This document shows positions 62,164 through 64,000 of a DNA stretch of 64,000 nucleotides, one piece after another. Within the stretch, counting starts at the first letter, position 1, and each line of letters begins with the position of its first letter. Source of the stretch: Paenibacillus marchantiophytorum (GTDB lineage Bacteria; Bacillota; Bacilli; Paenibacillales; NBRC-103111). The DNA lies in assembly GCF_014640555.1 (NCBI RefSeq), contig NZ_BMHE01000001.1, positions 232,327 through 296,326 on the forward strand, in the 5' to 3' direction. The notes beneath the pieces are model-generated. The model made no database searches. It had not been told where the DNA came from and saw nothing but the letters and a program-made list of their open reading frames with translations. The position numbers and the translations under genes are program-made.

Positions 62164-63396
62164 TTAAGACTGCTTGGGCGTCGTTATCGGCGCATCCACT
62201 TTCTTGGCGTTCAAAATCACTTCAGATATCGCTTCCGCTAACCAATCTGTCGTTCTGTAGCATTCCTCGAGCGTATTGTATGGGCCCCCTACTTCAATCA
62301 AAATCGAATTATCCGAAAAGTTTTGATTATATAACCCGTTATTGCCTTCTGTCGCTTCCTTCGCATGAATCCCTTTGGAGATACCAGGATGCTTCGCTTC
62401 CAAGACCTGATGAATCTTGCTAGCGAATTCTTCATTCTTCTTCCAATTTGGATTTTTACCGCCAATGATGAAATACACCTGCGCATAATCCTTGCCGTCT
62501 ATCGTCGTTGTCGTTTTGTTGCGGACGGCCGAATCCCGATGAATATCGAAGAAATATTGCAGATCCGGGTGGGCAACGGAAGCTTCTTGCAGCGTCTTTA
62601 AGGAATACTTGTAGGAGTAAGGATAGTCGAAATTTTTTACCGTGCTCGGATATACCGTTTGAGAATGAACCGCTCCGATGCCATCCTTCTCTAAATTTTG
62701 CGCTAGGCGTTGACCTACAGAAATAATATTCACTTTATCACTGTAAGCTTTGTCCGGATTCGTGACGCCTTTGAGCTCGGGCAAAAAAGATTCATTACTA
62801 TGCGTCTGATAAATGAAGGCTACATTGTCTCCAGCTGATTTCGGCGGCTGCCCCAGCGGATTCGTCACTGGCGATGGGCTTGCTAACGCTGATGGTTGAG
62901 GTGTCTGCGCCGTATGGCCATTGATTGCTTCCGCCTCCAAATCTTGCGTAATTGGCGTATAATCAATCGGATCGCTGGAATTGGTTTCGCTCCCTCTCAC
63001 CAATACGGTCGATTTCGTCGCATCCATGCCTGGCACTTCACTGGCGACAAGACTTCTCGGATCATTGGGATTGATGTCGGTCATGAACTGGAAAGCAAAA
63101 TGAAAAACATTGTGCTGGGAAAAGGTGAATTTCTTCTGTTCTTTATTTAGATGAGGCACTTCCATGCCCAGCATATCGATAAAAAATTGATTCGTGACAG
63201 AAGCAGCTAGGCTTTTCATAGAGGAAACTGGCGAGGTCGTCATAAATCTATTTTGCAGGACCCCTCCTAGACCGATAAGCACAAAAATGGCGAGGGTAGC
63301 TGAACTTAGTATGAAAAAGGTTTTTCCGACGGAACTTGCGCTCTGAAACGTTTTGCGAACATGGCTGAGATTCAATGTAGCTGATGTCCATTTCAT
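62164..63396 (-). CDS. spoIIP: Stage II sporulation protein P
   Basis: 410 residues: one N-terminal membrane anchor (FFILSSATLAIFVLIGLGG), a linker rich in Thr/Pro/Ser, then the zinc amidase/endopeptidase domain (IYQTHSNESFLPEL, FDIHRDSAVR, EVGGPYNTLEECYR). With SpoIID and SpoIIM it digests septal peptidoglycan during engulfment. Start ATG 63396 has AGGAGG upstream. A sigma-E-like -10 (CATAGATT on the minus strand) lies about 40 nt upstream, but I see no good -35. Confidence 0.95.
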   Translation of the reverse strand: MKWTSATLNLSHVRKTFQSASSVGKTFFILSSATLAIFVLIGLGGVLQNRFMTTSPVSSMKSLAASVTNQFFIDMLGMEVPHLNKEQKKFTFSQHNVFHFAFQFMTDINPNDPRSLVASEVPGMDATKSTVLVRGSETNSSDPIDYTPITQDLEAEAINGHTAQTPQPSALASPSPVTNPLGQPPKSAGDNVAFIYQTHSNESFLPELKGVTNPDKAYSDKVNIISVGQRLAQNLEKDGIGAVHSQTVYPSTVKNFDYPYSYKYSLKTLQEASVAHPDLQYFFDIHRDSAVRNKTTTTIDGKDYAQVYFIIGGKNPNWKKNEEFASKIHQVLEAKHPGISKGIHAKEATEGNNGLYNQNFSDNSILIEVGGPYNTLEECYRTTDWLAEAISEVILNAKKVDAPITTPKQS

Positions 63397-63483
63397 AGTT
63401 TGATTCCTCCTAATCTATCTTACTTTAATCTATGAATCGGGCCTCTTCGATAGAACCCGAAACACTAGAAAATTTCTAATAGA

Positions 63484-63507
63484 GATAAGAGGGATAAGAG
63501 GGATAAG
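63484..63507 (+). repeat. 9-bp tandem repeat
   Basis: GATAAGAGG twice plus GATAAG, upstream of spoIIP. Short; no function is evident. Confidence 0.7.
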
Positions 63508-63532
63508 CTTCTTCGAAGCGAGAAATCCTGTT

Positions 63533-63945
63533 AAAGGAACACCAGGGCGCTACGGTCGCACATAAGAAAAGCGGCTTTGCCGCCCTGAGAGATGAGCATC
63601 TTCATAACGGTTTTCAGCAATCTAGCGGATCCTATTCCCTTTGGGCTTTGAAATGACAGAGATCGTCGTGTGAAAAGGAACTATGATCCTCTATATGGCG
63701 GGAACTGGGGTAAACGTAGCATGAAAGGGAACTGAGATCCGCTATTTAAGCGGAACCTGCTGATTCCAACCGGGAAATGGTGCAATAGCGGATCGTAGTT
63801 CCCTTTGGCGTGGAATATGGCGGTTTTCGGTATTATAGCGGACTGTAGTTCCCTCTGGATCCTTATCATGACACATTTTCCTACAATCGCGGCTTGACGT
63901 TCCCTTATCTCCGCGCGATTGCAAAGCTAGAGGATCTCATTCTGC
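63533..63945. repeat. Composite intergenic repeat array, member 4
   Basis: The longest array. A degenerate complement copy lies at 63533-63553, the lead block with GCGGC-TTT-GCCGC hairpin at 63571-63583 and a degenerate forward copy at 63621-63640. Then follow complement copies at 63674-63694 and 63726-63746, forward copies at 63784-63804, 63834-63854 and 63884-63904, and a decayed one near 63930. Regular steps are 52, 58, 50 and 50 bp. Together with the tandem repeat it fills the region upstream of spoIIP; no gene is seen between 63397 and the window end. Confidence 0.82.
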
Positions 63946-64000
63946 CAAATAGCTTGTTTATACCTCCAAACCAGCACCAATTCGAACAAATAAGTACGTT

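Noticed and set aside
63410..63440. Sigma-E promoter for spoIIP
   Set aside because: A CATAGATT -10-like box is present but no acceptable -35 at the right distance; mentioned only in the gene entry.
63681..63924. Two short minus-strand open frames at the right end
   Set aside because: They lie wholly inside repeat array 4 and overlap each other in different frames.

Overview
The window looks like a chromosomal segment of a spore-forming Gram-positive bacterium of the Paenibacillus type. Supporting signs are strong AGGAGG-type ribosome binding sites, frequent TTG and GTG starts, spoIIP, a perfect CIRCE element before hrcA, copper-amine-oxidase-N-like C-terminal domains on secreted proteins, and several proteins that look typical of Paenibacillaceae. 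This rests on reading the sequence; no database search was run. I saw no tRNA, rRNA, CRISPR array, prophage or insertion sequence.

The backbone is the conserved block known from Bacillus as spoIIP-yqxA-lepA-hemW-hrcA-grpE-dnaK-dnaJ-prmA-rsmE-mtaB-rpsU-yqeY, all on the minus strand and read from right (63.4 kb) to left (0.2 kb). It is interrupted at several points. An ArgA-like acetyltransferase with an ARG-box-like site lies between hemW and hrcA. A group III (archaeal-type) chaperonin lies between hrcA and grpE. A block of alkaline phosphatase, an ABC transporter with a lipoprotein, two small proteins and a glycerophosphodiesterase lies between dnaJ and prmA. About 39 kb lies between mtaB and the HIT-rpsU-yqeY end; it holds deoC, a Na/Pi cotransporter-like protein, an rRNA methyltransferase, addB-addA-sbcD-sbcC, a Nal1-like protease, a GH26 protein, the glucan locus, a TetR/oxidoreductase fusion and an RsgA GTPase.

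The centre of interest is 5.0-21.4 kb. A LacI regulator with two matching operators and a good promoter leads an operon for two sugar permeases, a lipoprotein binding protein, an intracellular GH31 enzyme, a thioesterase-like protein and two secreted GH31 enzymes. The secreted pair matches in size, order and domains the CtsY/CtsZ enzymes that convert starch dextrins to the cyclic tetrasaccharide cycloalternan. The likely scheme is: make cycloalternan outside, import it, and open it inside. The intracellular enzyme has an unusual build, a GH15-like helical domain fused in front of GH31. The thioesterase carries Cys where Ser is usual.

Four intergenic regions (4.8, 16.8, 45.5 and 63.7 kb) hold members of one composite repeat family. 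A 20-21 bp motif recurs every 50-52 bp, first in one orientation and then, after a 57-58 bp step, in the other. Three of the four arrays are preceded by a shared hairpin block of about 40 bp. I do not recognise this family, and it is the best candidate here for something undescribed.
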